Of a DNA stretch of 64,000 bases, positions 22,650 to 33,897 are shown in pieces; positions within the stretch are counted from its first letter, which is position 1, and each line of letters opens with the position of its first letter. The notes under the pieces are model-generated. The model saw nothing but the letters and a program-made list of their open reading frames with translations, searched no databases and was not told the origin of the DNA. Made by a program: the position numbers and the translations under genes. Where the stretch lies: contig JALRME010000002.1 in the NCBI GenBank assembly GCA_026120035.1, forward strand, positions 372,001-436,000. The letters run 5' to 3'. Source of the stretch: Coleophoma eucalyptorum (taxonomy: Eukaryota; Ascomycota; Leotiomycetes; Helotiales; Dermateaceae).

Positions 22650-23731
22650 TTACCTCATGAATCGCTTGTGGAAGTCAGAGCGTAGAAGATCCTGCATCAG
22701 TAATCAGTAAATGAAGCACAAATCTCCAGAAGCTTAATTCCTCAAGCAGGAGTGTGGAAAACTTACATTAACAAACTCCTTCTTCTTGCCCTTGTCGTCA
22801 GTTCCACGAGCTTGGTTCTTAAAGATCACATCGTCGTCCCATCTGTGATACTGTCAACAAACGAACAAAAACAATATCTTAGCAGAGCCTGTAACCACCA
22901 TACCTTCGCTTTACACTGAAATCTGACTTGTTTAGCAATGGGTTACCAAGAGCAATATCATGTTCCATCGCAGCCTCCTCCGCGGCCGCCTTTTCTCGTT
23001 CCTGTGTCAATTATTAGAAACTACACCAACATAGCAAACTCCAGGAAGCTTGTTCTGACCTCTTGTTCCCTCTTCTCTGCTCGCTCGCGCTTAATCTTCT
23101 CTAGCTCTCGCTGTAGTTCTGCTGTTTCGTCCTCGTCGTCGTCACTGTTACGCATCAGCAATAAGTCGCTGATATTTTGAGATCGACCAACCTGTCCTCC
23201 TCATCACTATCCTCTTCCTCAGCATCGTCTGAATCTGCATCTATATCTCTTGACTCCTCTAATATGCGCCGCCTCTTGGCCTCGATATCCTCTTCGTCCT
23301 CCTGATTTTCTAATTGTCGCTTGGCTGGGTTCACAGCAGGAGCTTCATCGGGTGTGGCACTTGGTGGTGGTCCGCCCTTGGTCTTTGCAAAATGTGCTGC
23401 CTCTGCTTCTAGAAGCTCTGCTCGAAGATCGCGGAACTGGTGACCGTCTGCATCTCCGCCTTGTCCAGGTTTTCTGCGAAGCATCAGCTCTGGAATTCAT
23501 TATAATTGGCACTTCTTCCGTACCGGACTTTCAGCTGCGTATGTGCTGGTAAGAGACGTTGGTGATATGCCGGTCCTCGTTGCGCTTCCTTTCCCACGGC
23601 CTAGAAACTGTTAGATAACAGCGTATATCGTGGAGCTAAGGCATCTTACGGGGTCAAACGTAGGTCTGTGAGCTATATAGATGTCAGAGTATCCCCAACA
23701 TAGTCAAAGAGCTTTGCGTACCGGTAGTCAT
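22650..23731 (-). CDS. CWC15: Pre-mRNA-splicing factor Cwc15 (Cwf15)
   Basis: Eight coding exons in 1.08 kb: 23731-23722, 23672-23650, 23600-23524, 23473-23192, 23144-23060, 23001-22904, 22842-22767 and 22691-22650, giving 230 residues. Every join is in frame and rebuilds family blocks: MTTAHRPTFDPAVGKE at the N-terminus (made from exons of 10, 23 and 77 nt), LLPAHTQLKVRKPGQGG, the acidic RRRILEESRDIDADSD segment, a Glu/Arg-rich helix, GNPLLN, RRWDDDVIFKNQARG and the C-terminal DLLRSDFHKRFMR. Cwc15 belongs to the Prp19-associated complex and sits near the catalytic centre of the active spliceosome. One donor (gtcaga after 23060) is weak, but family alignment supports it. It shares a promoter of about 310 bp with RRP45. 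Confidence 0.93.
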
Positions 23732-24040
23732 GATTGCTGTATCAAAAACTGGATGTATTGTTTTCTGCCCGTCGCGACTTTCTCAGCCTCCTCAGGGAAA
23801 TCGAGTTCGGCATGCTAGTTCTTCCGTTCCGGATAGATATCCATGCCACCGCCTACGTTTTCTGCCGTCTGGGGAAATTTCCAAACGGGCAGCTCAAAAA
23901 GTACCTAACAAAAAGGCCCTCTACCTATCGCCAGCCTCATCGCAATCCCCCCAGATTAATAAGATACAAGAGTTTTAACCACTAGGATTTTATTATCAAG
24001 GATTCGAATAATAACACCCACACCAACCCTAACGAACGCA
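23732..24040. promoter_or_regulatory. Short bidirectional promoter CWC15 / RRP45
   Basis: Only 309 bp separate the two start codons, so the spliceosome and exosome genes must share regulatory DNA. No TATA box is evident on either side. Confidence 0.5.
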
Positions 24041-25115
24041 ATGCCTCGCGAGGTCGAACCTTCGCAAAACGAGAAGCAATTCTTCACTAAAGCCCTTTCA
24101 GAAAACATTCGCATAGATGGGCGTGGATTCGATCAGTTCCGGGAGTTGACTCTGAATTTTGGCGATGAATATGGCGTCGCGGATGTTCGACTGGGAAAGA
24201 CTCGGTATGAACGCCCAAATCCACACTTGGTATTGGCGACGAGATGGAATGATTTTATATATCTGTGGTGTATTAATGTCTTGGTGATAGAGTCCTAACA
24301 CACATCTCCGCCGAAGTGACCTCCCCATTCCCAGACCGACCCTTTGATGGTCTTTTCACAATCACAACCGAGCTCTCGCCCATGACCTCCCCGTCATTCG
24401 AAGTAAACCGACCAACAGAGACGGAGCTTCTACTCTCACGAATGCTGGAGAAGACAATCCGTCGGTCGTCCGCTCTCGATACAGAATCATTGTATGTTCC
24501 CCCTCCCTAAAGCTCATGTCCACAAAAATACCAAACATACTAACATTCTCCCTCTTCAACAGATGCCTTATAGCCGGCCAGAAAGTCTGGTCAATCCGCG
24601 CCGACGTACACGTCCTCTCCGCGGACGGGAACCTTACCGACGCAGCATGCATCAGTATAATAGCAGCACTGCAGCATTTCCGCAAGCCCGACACGTCAAC
24701 ATCTGGCGAGGGGGTGACGGTGTACACACTCGCAGAGCGAGAGCCCGTCCCACTGTCATTGCTGCACCACCCACTCTGCGTGACGTTTTCCTTCTACCCG
24801 CCACCAGCGGAAGGTAGTGGGGAAGAAGACGGAGAGATCACCCTGTTAGATACGACACATCTCGAAGAGAGTCTACGTGCGGGCAGTGTCACGATTAGCA
24901 TGAATCGCCATGGGGAGGTATGCCAGATTGCAAAGTTGGGCGGGGTTGCGGTGGATGCTGTGACATTGTTGCATTGTACGAGCGTGGCGCTTGTAAAGGT
25001 GAAGGAGATTAGTGCGTTTATTACGAAGAGGTTGGAGCAAGAAAGCAGGAGGAAGGATGTGGATGGGAAGATGAAGACGTTGCTTAGTTCGGAGAATGCT
25101 AGAATTCCTGGTTGA
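24041..25115 (+). CDS. RRP45: Exosome complex component Rrp45 (RNase PH-like)
   Basis: Exons 24041-24204, 24291-24491 and 24563-25115 encode 305 residues; joins split an Arg and a Leu codon. The RNase PH fold is recognised from NEKQFFTKALSENIRIDGRGFD, VRLGKTRVLTHISAEV, PFDGLFTITTELSPM, a Cys-Leu-Ile-Ala strand leading to VWSIRADVHVLSADGN and DAACISIIAALQHF, then a second PH-like subdomain. Rrp45 is one of the six ring subunits of the eukaryotic exosome, which processes and degrades RNA in nucleus and cytoplasm. The eukaryotic ring subunits are catalytically inactive, and no phosphorolytic active site is expected here. The protein ends soon after the PH domain, as in yeast, without the long tail of animal PM/Scl-75. 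Confidence 0.93.
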
Positions 25116-25775
25116 TGGGGGAAAGGAGAGGTTATGTATAGAAACGGGAATGAGAATAAGTATTGGATGCTGGTATGGAAGGGAAGGTTCTCCTATCCCA
25201 AGACACGAGTATAGTGCAGCTTGGGAGTAGTAGGGTCAAAACCAGTTGGCCATCAGGGTTGGCAGTGATGACACGCCCAGTTCCAAAGATAAGATTATCT
25301 CTTCACCCCAGCATTAAGAAAGATGGGTAGATGTTCTGCAGCACTCAAGCACAGAACCAAAGACCCCATAAATCAAGTTATCAAGAAGTCCAAATATCGA
25401 GCTGAAATATCAATCTTCAATTCGATCGTAATGACTCCATGGTGAATGCTATATAATGCTTAGACACGTTCATGCAAATCTAATACACAGTATGCAGGCG
25501 CAAATGAGCCACTCAGAATAGTGTAGCTAGCAAGTTACAAGAAAGGATGTACGCAATCGGTCTAAAGAGATCCAAAGGATGGCCCAAGAAGCGGGAAGTG
25601 AGGTTAATACAAAGTGTAAGCATGCAAGCAGCGTGAGGGTATGAAACAACAAGAGCAGAACCAGAGATGATGGTGGAAGCTAAAGAATGAGCCGGAAAGA
25701 GATGTACAATGAATACAGACATAATGAGATGTGAGGATAGGACCAGAATAAGTCTCCTCAAAGTCAGCCTAATAA
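25116..25775. other. Convergent 3' region between RRP45 and CLC gene
   Basis: 660 bp with both neighbouring 3' ends; no further feature recognised. Confidence 0.45.
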
Positions 25776-28658
25776 CTAATGAACATTTCCAGCTTCCTCC
25801 AGTCCACGCATATACTTGACAAATGTCTTTTTATGCGTCATACCAGCATACTTGCCCTCGCGAGTGACGCAGACATATCTCAAACCGAGCTTAACAAAGC
25901 ATTCGTAGACAAGATCCATAGGGCTTCGAATATCGAGTGCCATAGGTGCTGGGTCAATATAGGGTGTGAAGTCTGTAGGATCGACAGTTGCCTCATCGTC
26001 CGAGTCATCGAAGCGTGTGATATTTGCCATCAAGCAGAGGCTTCTCTCCTCATCTTCGAGATTGTCGAGGGCAAATTCGAGATCTGGAGCAGGGATGAGA
26101 CCGACGAGTACCTCATTGCGGATAAGAGGAAGACCGCCATCGACCTCGCCGGCTGAGTGAAGGATTTGTAGCTTGTGGCGAAGTGAGGTAGCTGCAATCA
26201 ATGGCGAAGTAGAAATATCAATGATTCGCTCGCGACGAACGCGAGGAACTATATCCGCAAGGTCTGAGGTGAAGACTGGCTTGTGTTTATTGTTGAGGAA
26301 AGGATATGAATTCATGTTTGTCAAAAGATCCTATGAAATGTAAGTGATGCTAAAAGTTCATTTGAAAATGGGGACTTACGTAAATACTCAGTGGCTCCAT
26401 GAAATCACCAGTCCACTTTGCGACCAAGATGGCCAAAGAGAAAGGCAGAACATAGTCAAGACTTCCTGTCAGTTCGAAAAGAATGACAACGAGTGTCACT
26501 GACAATCTAGTGACCCCACACATCGTCGAGCCTGCTGCGATGAGGGCATAAACCCCCGGCGTGATGCAAGATGAACCGCTAGCATGAGCAGCACACTGGC
26601 CAAAAATAGACGCTGTTGGAAATCTAAGGACCACCCATTGAATGAGATGCCCTACAATGCGACCTCCAAGACCCCCGACAACCATGGACGGAACATAGAT
26701 ACCTGCGGGTACTTTCTGTGCGTATGTTAGTATATCTGATTCTTGCTTGTAATTGATGGTCTTATACTTACAATACCAAAAGTGATGATAGTAAGTATTC
26801 CTTTGATGAAGAAAGCCATAGTCAAATTCTTAACAATGCCTGAGATCTCATCAATGCTTTGAGGGCAAAGACCCATATCATCGACAATATTTTCATCACA
26901 AGGTCTTGCCAAGTTGAATAGCAACTTCGCCACTGGCGGTCTGGTATATGGGTTCCAGTAGCTGACAAGTCCAGTAATAAGCGCCACAGACATGACTTCT
27001 ACCAAAGGTTTACTCTTGATAATTCTGATCTTGCGAAATGACTGAGCCCATAGCCTGGAAGCTTTAATGAATATAGCTCCAACTGCACCACCTAAAGCTC
27101 CTACAAGGACGAAGGTTGCCAGTTCAAAATATGCCCATTCTGTGACATAACGAACCTCGAAAATGACAATTTTGTTGTTACCATAGGGGTTCAAGAACTT
27201 GAGAGTCAGTGCAGCTGTGATACAGCAGAAGAAAGTACGGAAGAGTGTCTTCGCCGGGAAAAAGTATGCGACCTCTTCTAGGGAAAATAGAATGCCTCCA
27301 ATAGGTGCGCCAAAAGCAACAGCAACTCCAGCAGCTGCAGCTGCTGATAGAACTTCTCTCCGTTTGCCATCATTGGTATCGTACTTGGAGAAGATACGGC
27401 AAGCAATGTTTCCTACACAAGTTGCAATATGCACGTATGGGCCTTCTTTACCCAAGCTCATTCCAGATGCAACACTCAGAGTAAGAGCAATAGTCTTGAT
27501 GACCAAGGTTTTCACACCCAAGAAACCATGCAAGACAAACCCACTGAGAATAACTCGCACTTCTGCCACACCACTTCCCGCGGCTGAATAATACACCATA
27601 GGAGGTGCTACCTTGGGTTCCGACTTGGTCTGAGGGCTGGTCGCTTCCTCTTCCTCCTCCCCAGGACGAACTTCATCAGCTGCCAGATTTTCGTCCAGGG
27701 TGGAGATGTGGTAAGTGGAGGGTACGACAGTTTTTGTGGTGAGTGTCAAAAGACACGAGAGGGTTGCAAATGCAACCACCAAGCCAACATAGAAGATGAA
27801 TTCGATTAAATCAGGACTGATGTGCTCAATCCGAACCAGCTCCGACCAACTCTCCCATGCTTCACAGTGGTCACCCTTGGGACAGCAGTTCTAGGTTTGA
27901 CTTAGCTTTCCGAAGGGACTAGAACAAGGTGGAAGAACTGCTTACCTTCTCACTGATGAGCCAACCATCAGAACAGTATCCATCCTTCCAATCGAAAACT
28001 GGTGCCTCGCTGACATTGACCATATAGGCAATGCAAGCAACAATACATCCGACGAGCGCACTCAGAATCCAACCTTGTGCGCCATCCAAAAGTGCCTTTA
28101 TCCGGCCCCGTAGATCTTTCCTGCTTCGAAGCTCCTTAACCCGATAAGCATCGGCTATGCTATCATGTACCCAATCTGTAGATGTAAATTGATCATACCA
28201 AACTCGGTCATCGGGAAATAGCGATGAGTGCTTCGATTCACGCATGGACTCGAGGCTATCGCCATGGGTAAAGGCTGAAGCAAGGCGTTGTCCCAGTGAA
28301 CCGGCCCGGCTGTGATGCTTTGAATTGCGAAGACTTCCTACAAAGGAGATTATCAGTAGGAGCCTTGAACGGGTTCCCTTTTTTGGTAGGTGATAAACAT
28401 ACCGCTTCTGCTAGGCTGCCGCGAAAGCTGTGGTTGTTTCCCAGTGTCTAGCTTTATTCTCGACCTCCCGGAGCTCTTGAGGAGTGGTGTCCTCTCATCG
28501 TTGCCCGACACATTACTTCCCGACCGCTGAAGAGGTGGATGAGAGCGCATAAAGGTGGGAGATGGCGGATGAGAGCTTGTCGGTGACTCTGTAGCAGAAA
28601 AGGTAATCGAGGTACTCATACTCTCTGGACCCATGTTCCAGTCCTTTCGAGGAGGCAT
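25776..28658 (-). CDS. CLC-family chloride channel/exchanger with CBS domains
   Basis: Five exons (28658-28403, 28337-27946, 27890-26772, 26715-26380, 26330-25776) encode 885 residues. The first ATG after the last upstream stop-proof TTG is used. A Ser-rich disordered N-terminus of about 120 residues precedes the transmembrane body. Family signatures are GSGVAEV (usually GSGIPE), GKEGPYVH with the gating Glu, GIYVPSMVVGG (the GxFxP motif) and FSLEEVAYFF with the glutamates expected in Cl-/H+ exchangers. The last 185 residues contain a pair of CBS domains (for example SPMDLVYECFVKLGLRYVCVTREGKYAGMTHK shortened here: key residues LGLRYVCV). The type resembles fungal ClC-3/Gef1-like proteins that acidify endosomal or vacuolar compartments; location is inferred. 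The Ile-Pro to Val-Ala change in the first motif is known to vary in fungi. Confidence 0.93.
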
Positions 28659-29696
28659 CTTGGAGACTCTTATCGATTCATAGCTGGGTGGGAATGAGCG
28701 ACTTTTGATGGAGCGTGTACGGTACAAGTATAACCCCGGTGAAGGTGAGAGATCGATGCCAAGATGGGAGGAACTCGGTCAGCGGGGCAGTATTTAGCGG
28801 AACGGAATGGGCAAGGATGCTCCTTCTTAGGCTTGTAGAGGAGTGGCAAGGTAAAGAAGTGTATTATTTGGTATCGATAACTATATAAGACGCGATGGGG
28901 GGGTTCAGATACTGAGGTTGTCACCGCTGGGTAAATTATGAAAGACAGGTCTTGAAACTGTCAGACAGACTCTGGATTCGGCATCATAGGTGAGCCAGAT
29001 AAAAATTTCAGGGTTGCCGGACTATGCCTGTCACCCAAAACATGACACCCCTTTTGATTTTGTCAGCCTTGTCAGCCACCACCATACTCGCAGTGCGCAT
29101 TCCTAGAGGAGAGCGTGTTGTCACGAGAGCAACGAGGATGGTCATGATCCATCCTTTTCTCGGGGTCCCCAGATTTCCGTGTGCCAACTCTTGCGCCACC
29201 TTTGCTGACGAGTGGAGGAGAAGGAGCAGCAGGAAGAACACGGCCATGATGGAGAAGTGTCTCATCATACGGAGTAGACACTGCTCCTTTCTACAGTAGC
29301 GGTGGGAGCGTCGGTCTCAGGGATCTTCGTAGGGTGCGCGTCCGGTGGTGTTTTGGCGAGATAAGACGGAAATCATCCACTATCCACTCTGCGAGATGAG
29401 AGATGCGGCACTCCCAAAGCCCAAAAGACCCCTAAAAGTGGCAGAATCTAGTTGTGACGCAAATTTTAGCTTCTCTAGGCTTCCTCGATTCCCGACTGGC
29501 AGCCCGGGCATTCCTCCGGCCACTAGCACACCACGCCCTCCTCGTTTGCCCGTCGAGGCGGTGAGGCGGTGAAGGCGTGAGGCTGCCCTTGCTTGACTCG
29601 GTCTTGTACGTGCGGGTACGGGACCATCAACACAATCAGAACGGACGAAACATAGACCAATGATCGCACCTCTTCACGTGTCCCCTGTTTAGCGTC
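28659..29696. promoter_or_regulatory. Divergent promoter region CLC gene / IAH1
   Basis: 1.04 kb between two divergent starts. It contains a minus-strand ATG open frame of 86 codons (29268-29008) with a hydrophobic, leucine-rich N-terminus that resembles a signal peptide, but no cysteines and no other support; I do not call it a gene. Confidence 0.4.
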
Positions 29697-30764
29697 ATGA
29701 CTACCAAGAAATATCCTCAGTTTATCCTCTTTGGGGACTCCATCACTCAGTATTCCAGCTATTTGAGGTATTGGGACCCGTCCTTGCGAGAAGCTACATG
29801 CAATCAATCTACTGCCCCTACCCCTGCATCGAGCTTCGATATTGCTAGTACTATTCTAACGTGTCGGTAGAGATGGTTACTCGTTTGGAGCGCAGCTGAA
29901 AGAACGTAAGTGTCTTCCCTTGAAATTCTCAGATCCCTAAACTAGAGCTCCCATCCCTAGATTGTCAGCGACGTCTCGACGTTATCAATCGCGGGTTGAG
30001 CGGCTACAATACAGCAAATGCTCTGAGCGTTATTGAACAAGTCATTCCTCCAACTTCCTGTGCCCAGGTTGACTATCTCGTAAGTTCCGCCCCGTGCCGA
30101 TGATGAGGCTTCGTTTACTTGTACCGTCGTCAATCCTACAGCTACATCCATGTTCCTGCTTCCGACCCTTGGCTAACATCTCTAGCTTGTCGCTTTCGGT
30201 GCCAACGATGCTGTCCTTCCTGGTTATACTGGTCAGCATGTGTCACTACAAGACTATACAAAGAACATTGTGAAAATCATCAGCCACCCATTGGTGAAAG
30301 CTCACAACCCAAAGATCTTACTCGTTACACCTCCACCAATCGATGAAGTTGTCAGCGAGCGAGTGGATAAAGCCAAAGGGTTTGAAGAAGTGTCACGCCG
30401 GCAGGCTGTAACTCGCGAGTACGCTAGAGCTATCAGAAAGATTGCCACCGATAGCCGGAGTGAAGGCATGAACATTGTCTTGGTCGATCTTTGGCAAGCT
30501 ATGCTAGACAAAGTCGTAGAACTCACTCCAGGACATGTTGATGATGAGCAGGCGGGCGGCAAGAATCTCCTTGGATCAAGAGAGAAAGGTGAGAATGAGG
30601 CATTCCAAAAGCTTCTTGTTGATGGATTACATTTCACGGGAGCTGGCTATGAGGTATTTTACAATGCTCTTGTCGAACACGTGGGAGAGTCTTGGAAGGA
30701 TGAGCCATTCGACAATCCAAAATGGGTATTTCCTCACTGGTCAGTGGCCCCTAAAGTCGATTAG
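29697..30764 (+). CDS. IAH1: SGNH/GDSL hydrolase, isoamyl acetate-hydrolysing esterase (Iah1-like)
   Basis: Exons 29697-29767, 29871-29905, 29961-30079 and 30186-30764 encode 267 residues; the second exon is only 35 nt and is fixed by frame and by the conserved DGYSFGAQL segment. SGNH blocks are present in order: block I FGDSITQ with the nucleophilic Ser, block II INRGLSGYNT with Gly, block III VAFGANDA with Asn, and block V DGLHFTGAGY with the catalytic Asp and His. Yeast Iah1 hydrolyses acetate esters such as isoamyl acetate; the natural substrate here is not known. There is no signal peptide, so it is probably intracellular. Confidence 0.92.
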
Positions 30765-31986
30765 GATTGAAGCAGTAGATTTCGGTTACAGGGTGGCCTT
30801 TATATTCCTGAGATTTCTTCAAATTCAATCGTAAACAGTAAACTGAATATGTAAGATGAGCACTTTCAGTGCTTGTCCATAAGTATAAGTACTTTGCAGA
30901 TTTGTCGCCCAAAAGCTCCGAAGCGACGTAAGCGGATATTAAAACTGCTTATGTTGTCAGGAACCAGACTGATTCCAACTTCCCGAGTGAGAAGCCGTCT
31001 GACCTCCATCTTCTGAAAATCCTTCCCGCAAAACAACTTTCCTAACAGTCTGACATACCTAAGTATCTGCACCAACCTTGTCATCACATGATTGCGATAC
31101 CACCATCATGTTGGTGATCCCTGCACTAACAAAGTCCGGGGTGGTCGAGCAGAGTTCAGGCAAGAGCTAACGCAACTAACTCCAGGACGTGCATGATCCA
31201 TCCACCCAATTCACCCGTCAACAACGACTCGTCCACTGTCTCTATACAAACATTGCACTACTTCCCTCCTCACTCCTACAATACTTCGAGACTTCCCATC
31301 ATATTTACCTGCTTCAACCTCTCCAAGCTAGATCCAAAGTACAGGTCGACCCTCCATATTGCCACAACTCACTCTCCTCCCTTGACTACAACCATCTTGT
31401 TTCGCAACTCTTTCGCAACGTTTCTGAACCCTTGACTCGAGCTTCGACTGCGCAAACAGCCATTATCACCCTCGATAACTTCGCCAAGTGCTTCTTTCCC
31501 CGCTTCCTCCATATCCTCTGCAATCTTAACTGTGCCTTGCCCAGAGCGACACGACTTATCTCCATCCATTTCGCTGACGGTGTCGATCCCCTCCTTCCAA
31601 CCACATATCAACGTGCAAGTCAGCGCTTGACCTCACAAACAATATAGCAGTGTAAGAACGACACAAGGACCTGTGGTCGCAGTCTCCGATGCGGTGGGCG
31701 AGGAGGCTTCCGGGATATTTGCATAGATAGGATAGAGGTGTGGTGCTGCCTACGAAGGGACCACAGGACCTTAGGGACAACACCAGGCTTGGGCAGATCT
31801 GATTCCAGATCTGTGAGATTGCCTGTGGTGGTCAAGAATAAAAGCATCCTGTGTCCCATTTCACGCCACTATCTGGAGGATACCACCTTGACGACTAGAA
31901 CTCGACAATATTGAAATATTAACTGCCTGGACCGATTTTCAAGCTTGGTTCTAGACGTGAGATTCTGTGGCGAACTATTTGTGGGA
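30765..31986. other. Intergenic region before the retropepsin-like gene
   Basis: 1.2 kb between two genes on the same strand. The 31190-31650 part is C/T-rich and open in more than one frame by composition; it is more likely promoter or leader than coding. An upstream untranslated exon of the next gene is possible. Confidence 0.4.
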
Positions 31987-33897
31987 ATGGATTCACCATT
32001 CTCGGCTGCAACCAGAGAAGAATTATATCATGTTCAGATGGAGGTCAAACATGTCCAAGCCATTCAAAGTCACCATGCGGATCGACTCTTGCGATTGGAG
32101 AAACGGCAGGCAGATGATGCGGCTTTGAAGTCTGTTTGGACTGCTCCATTTCCAAGTGTTTTAAGCGGCACACCTCAACAAGGTCAGCAACTATCTATAT
32201 AAGATTGACAAGTGCATACTAACCATACCAAAGGCCCCGTACTCAATCAGTCTAACGATGTTTTCGATGACTTTGACGATGAGCAGGAACAGAATCTCCT
32301 TGGCGCTCTTCACCTCGACGCTGATGAAGAACCAGTCCGTCGTGGAGCCTCGAGAGCCAATAGCGTAAGATTTGATGTCAGTGCAACCCAAGGGTCCAAC
32401 TGGGCGCACAATTCTCGAAATTCTGGAGATTTTGGTCTCATTCGATTGGGCAGTGGACTAGGTAGTCATCCCATGGGTGAACGCTCCCTCTCTCACAAGT
32501 CAGATGGCAGACACAGTTCGGCTGGCCATTCAGTCCATTCGGCTCCTTCCGGTCGGACTAGCAGCCTAGGTCTCGACACCAATTTCATGATCGGTGGTCA
32601 GGGCGATGATTCTCCCATCGATATCCCACATCCTCCGCCGGGCCTCTTTATTCTCGGCTCTGTTCCTTCGATTATACGATGTTGGTTGAATACGCATTTT
32701 TCGCATGATGCCCTGCTCTATGCTGCCATCTGTACTGGTTCTCAAAGATCAATGCTGGACTATACTCTAATCAAGGAATTGGGCATGCATGAGCAAATTC
32801 AGAAAGAATCCACTGGCCGACATATCATCAACCTAGCGGTCTATCTCCCTGAAGCTCTCATAGCACAGCCAGTCTCGAGATCGAGTAGTCCTGCTGGCCA
32901 GCTTCCTGTTTTGTCAGTAGATTTCGAAGTCTTCGGGTTTGGTCGGACCAAGTCTGACCGTAAAAATATACGGGTCTTTATAGGTAGCGATGCTCTACGT
33001 GCCCATAATGCCGATATTCTTTTCTCGCAGAATCTCATGACTCTGTACGGAAATGATCGTAACAAGTATTCAGTATCATTTGTTAGGCCTGAGGATGACA
33101 ACATGTTCAAGAACTTGGGCACGACCAATGTCCCACCTGAGAAGAATGAACTCAAGGCTACTGCGGCACCCTTCATGCCCACTGAAATTAAGTCAAAAGT
33201 TGAGACATCAGAAGCCACAAAAAGTTTGACAGCTTCAGATACAGATCAATCCAAGGCTCCACAATCGGCTTCTACAACCGAGCCTCAATCGCCATTTGCC
33301 AATACTGCCTTCCCTAGCTACTCTGAGATCCTAGATGTAAAGACAGCCGAAGATATAAGCCTCTCAAAGGGTCAAGAGACAATTCAAAGTACTGTGCCTG
33401 AAAGCTCGGAGCCAGCAACGTTTGCTGATATTTCTCGGCGCGAGTCTGCAGCTGGAATCTGGGGTTCTTGGCGTCAGAACAGCATATCTGGTCCTACGAA
33501 TGGCGCTATTGAAAGCAACGAGCATACGTATTCTCGCCCGATACGTGGTGGTCGTGGCATGAAAGTGCTTAAACCATCGAAGTCCGTGGCTGTGGCATCC
33601 AACTCGAGCCGCTCATCTTCTGCAGCTCGTACCGGTGCTGCATATGAACCTGCAGCACCTCCGCGATTATCTGGTGATATGAGAAGGAAGAGCCATGCAT
33701 CAGGCACAGAAAATGTTCCAAGTCAACCTTTGCGTTGGGAAAGGGGGATGAGCGAGTCAAAGCGGGTGGTTTCTGACGAGCAAAAGGCTCCTAAGATTGC
33801 TACGGTCCCAAGATCTACTAATCCTATCGGTGGGGCAAGTGCATTTTCCTGGATGACATCGGCGAATAGTAAGAAGGGGACTACTACTGTGGAATAG
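31987..33897 (+). CDS. Uncharacterised protein with degenerate retropepsin-like domain
   Basis: Exons 31987-32182 and 32234-33897 (gtcagc/aag) encode 619 residues. The N-terminal 65 residues form a predicted helix or coiled coil (EELYHVQMEVKHVQAIQSHH). A Ser-rich linker follows. From about residue 205 to 330 lies a globular region that reads like a retrotransposon-type aspartic protease: AAICTGSQRSMLDYTLIKEL corresponds to the active-site loop and following strand, and VFIGSDALRAHNADILFS to the C-terminal I-G-x-D-x-L-x-x-H-x-A motif. The catalytic Asp of D-T-G is Cys here (about residue 232, codon at 32731). The last 290 residues are low-complexity with short conserved-looking patches GIWGSWRQ and RPIRGGRGMK. 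There is no signal peptide or membrane helix. I do not recognise a named orthologue; the fold call is by eye and the role is unknown. Confidence 0.7.

Noticed and set aside
23990..24010. B-box-like GGATTCGAAT sequence suggestive of a tRNA gene
   Set aside because: No A box, no acceptor stem pairing and no cloverleaf can be drawn around it; it lies in the RRP45 promoter.
31189..31647. 152-codon plus-strand open frame upstream of the retropepsin-like gene
   Set aside because: Its composition (Ser, Thr, Leu, Pro, His) reflects a C/T-rich promoter or leader; it has no motif and other frames over it are also open.
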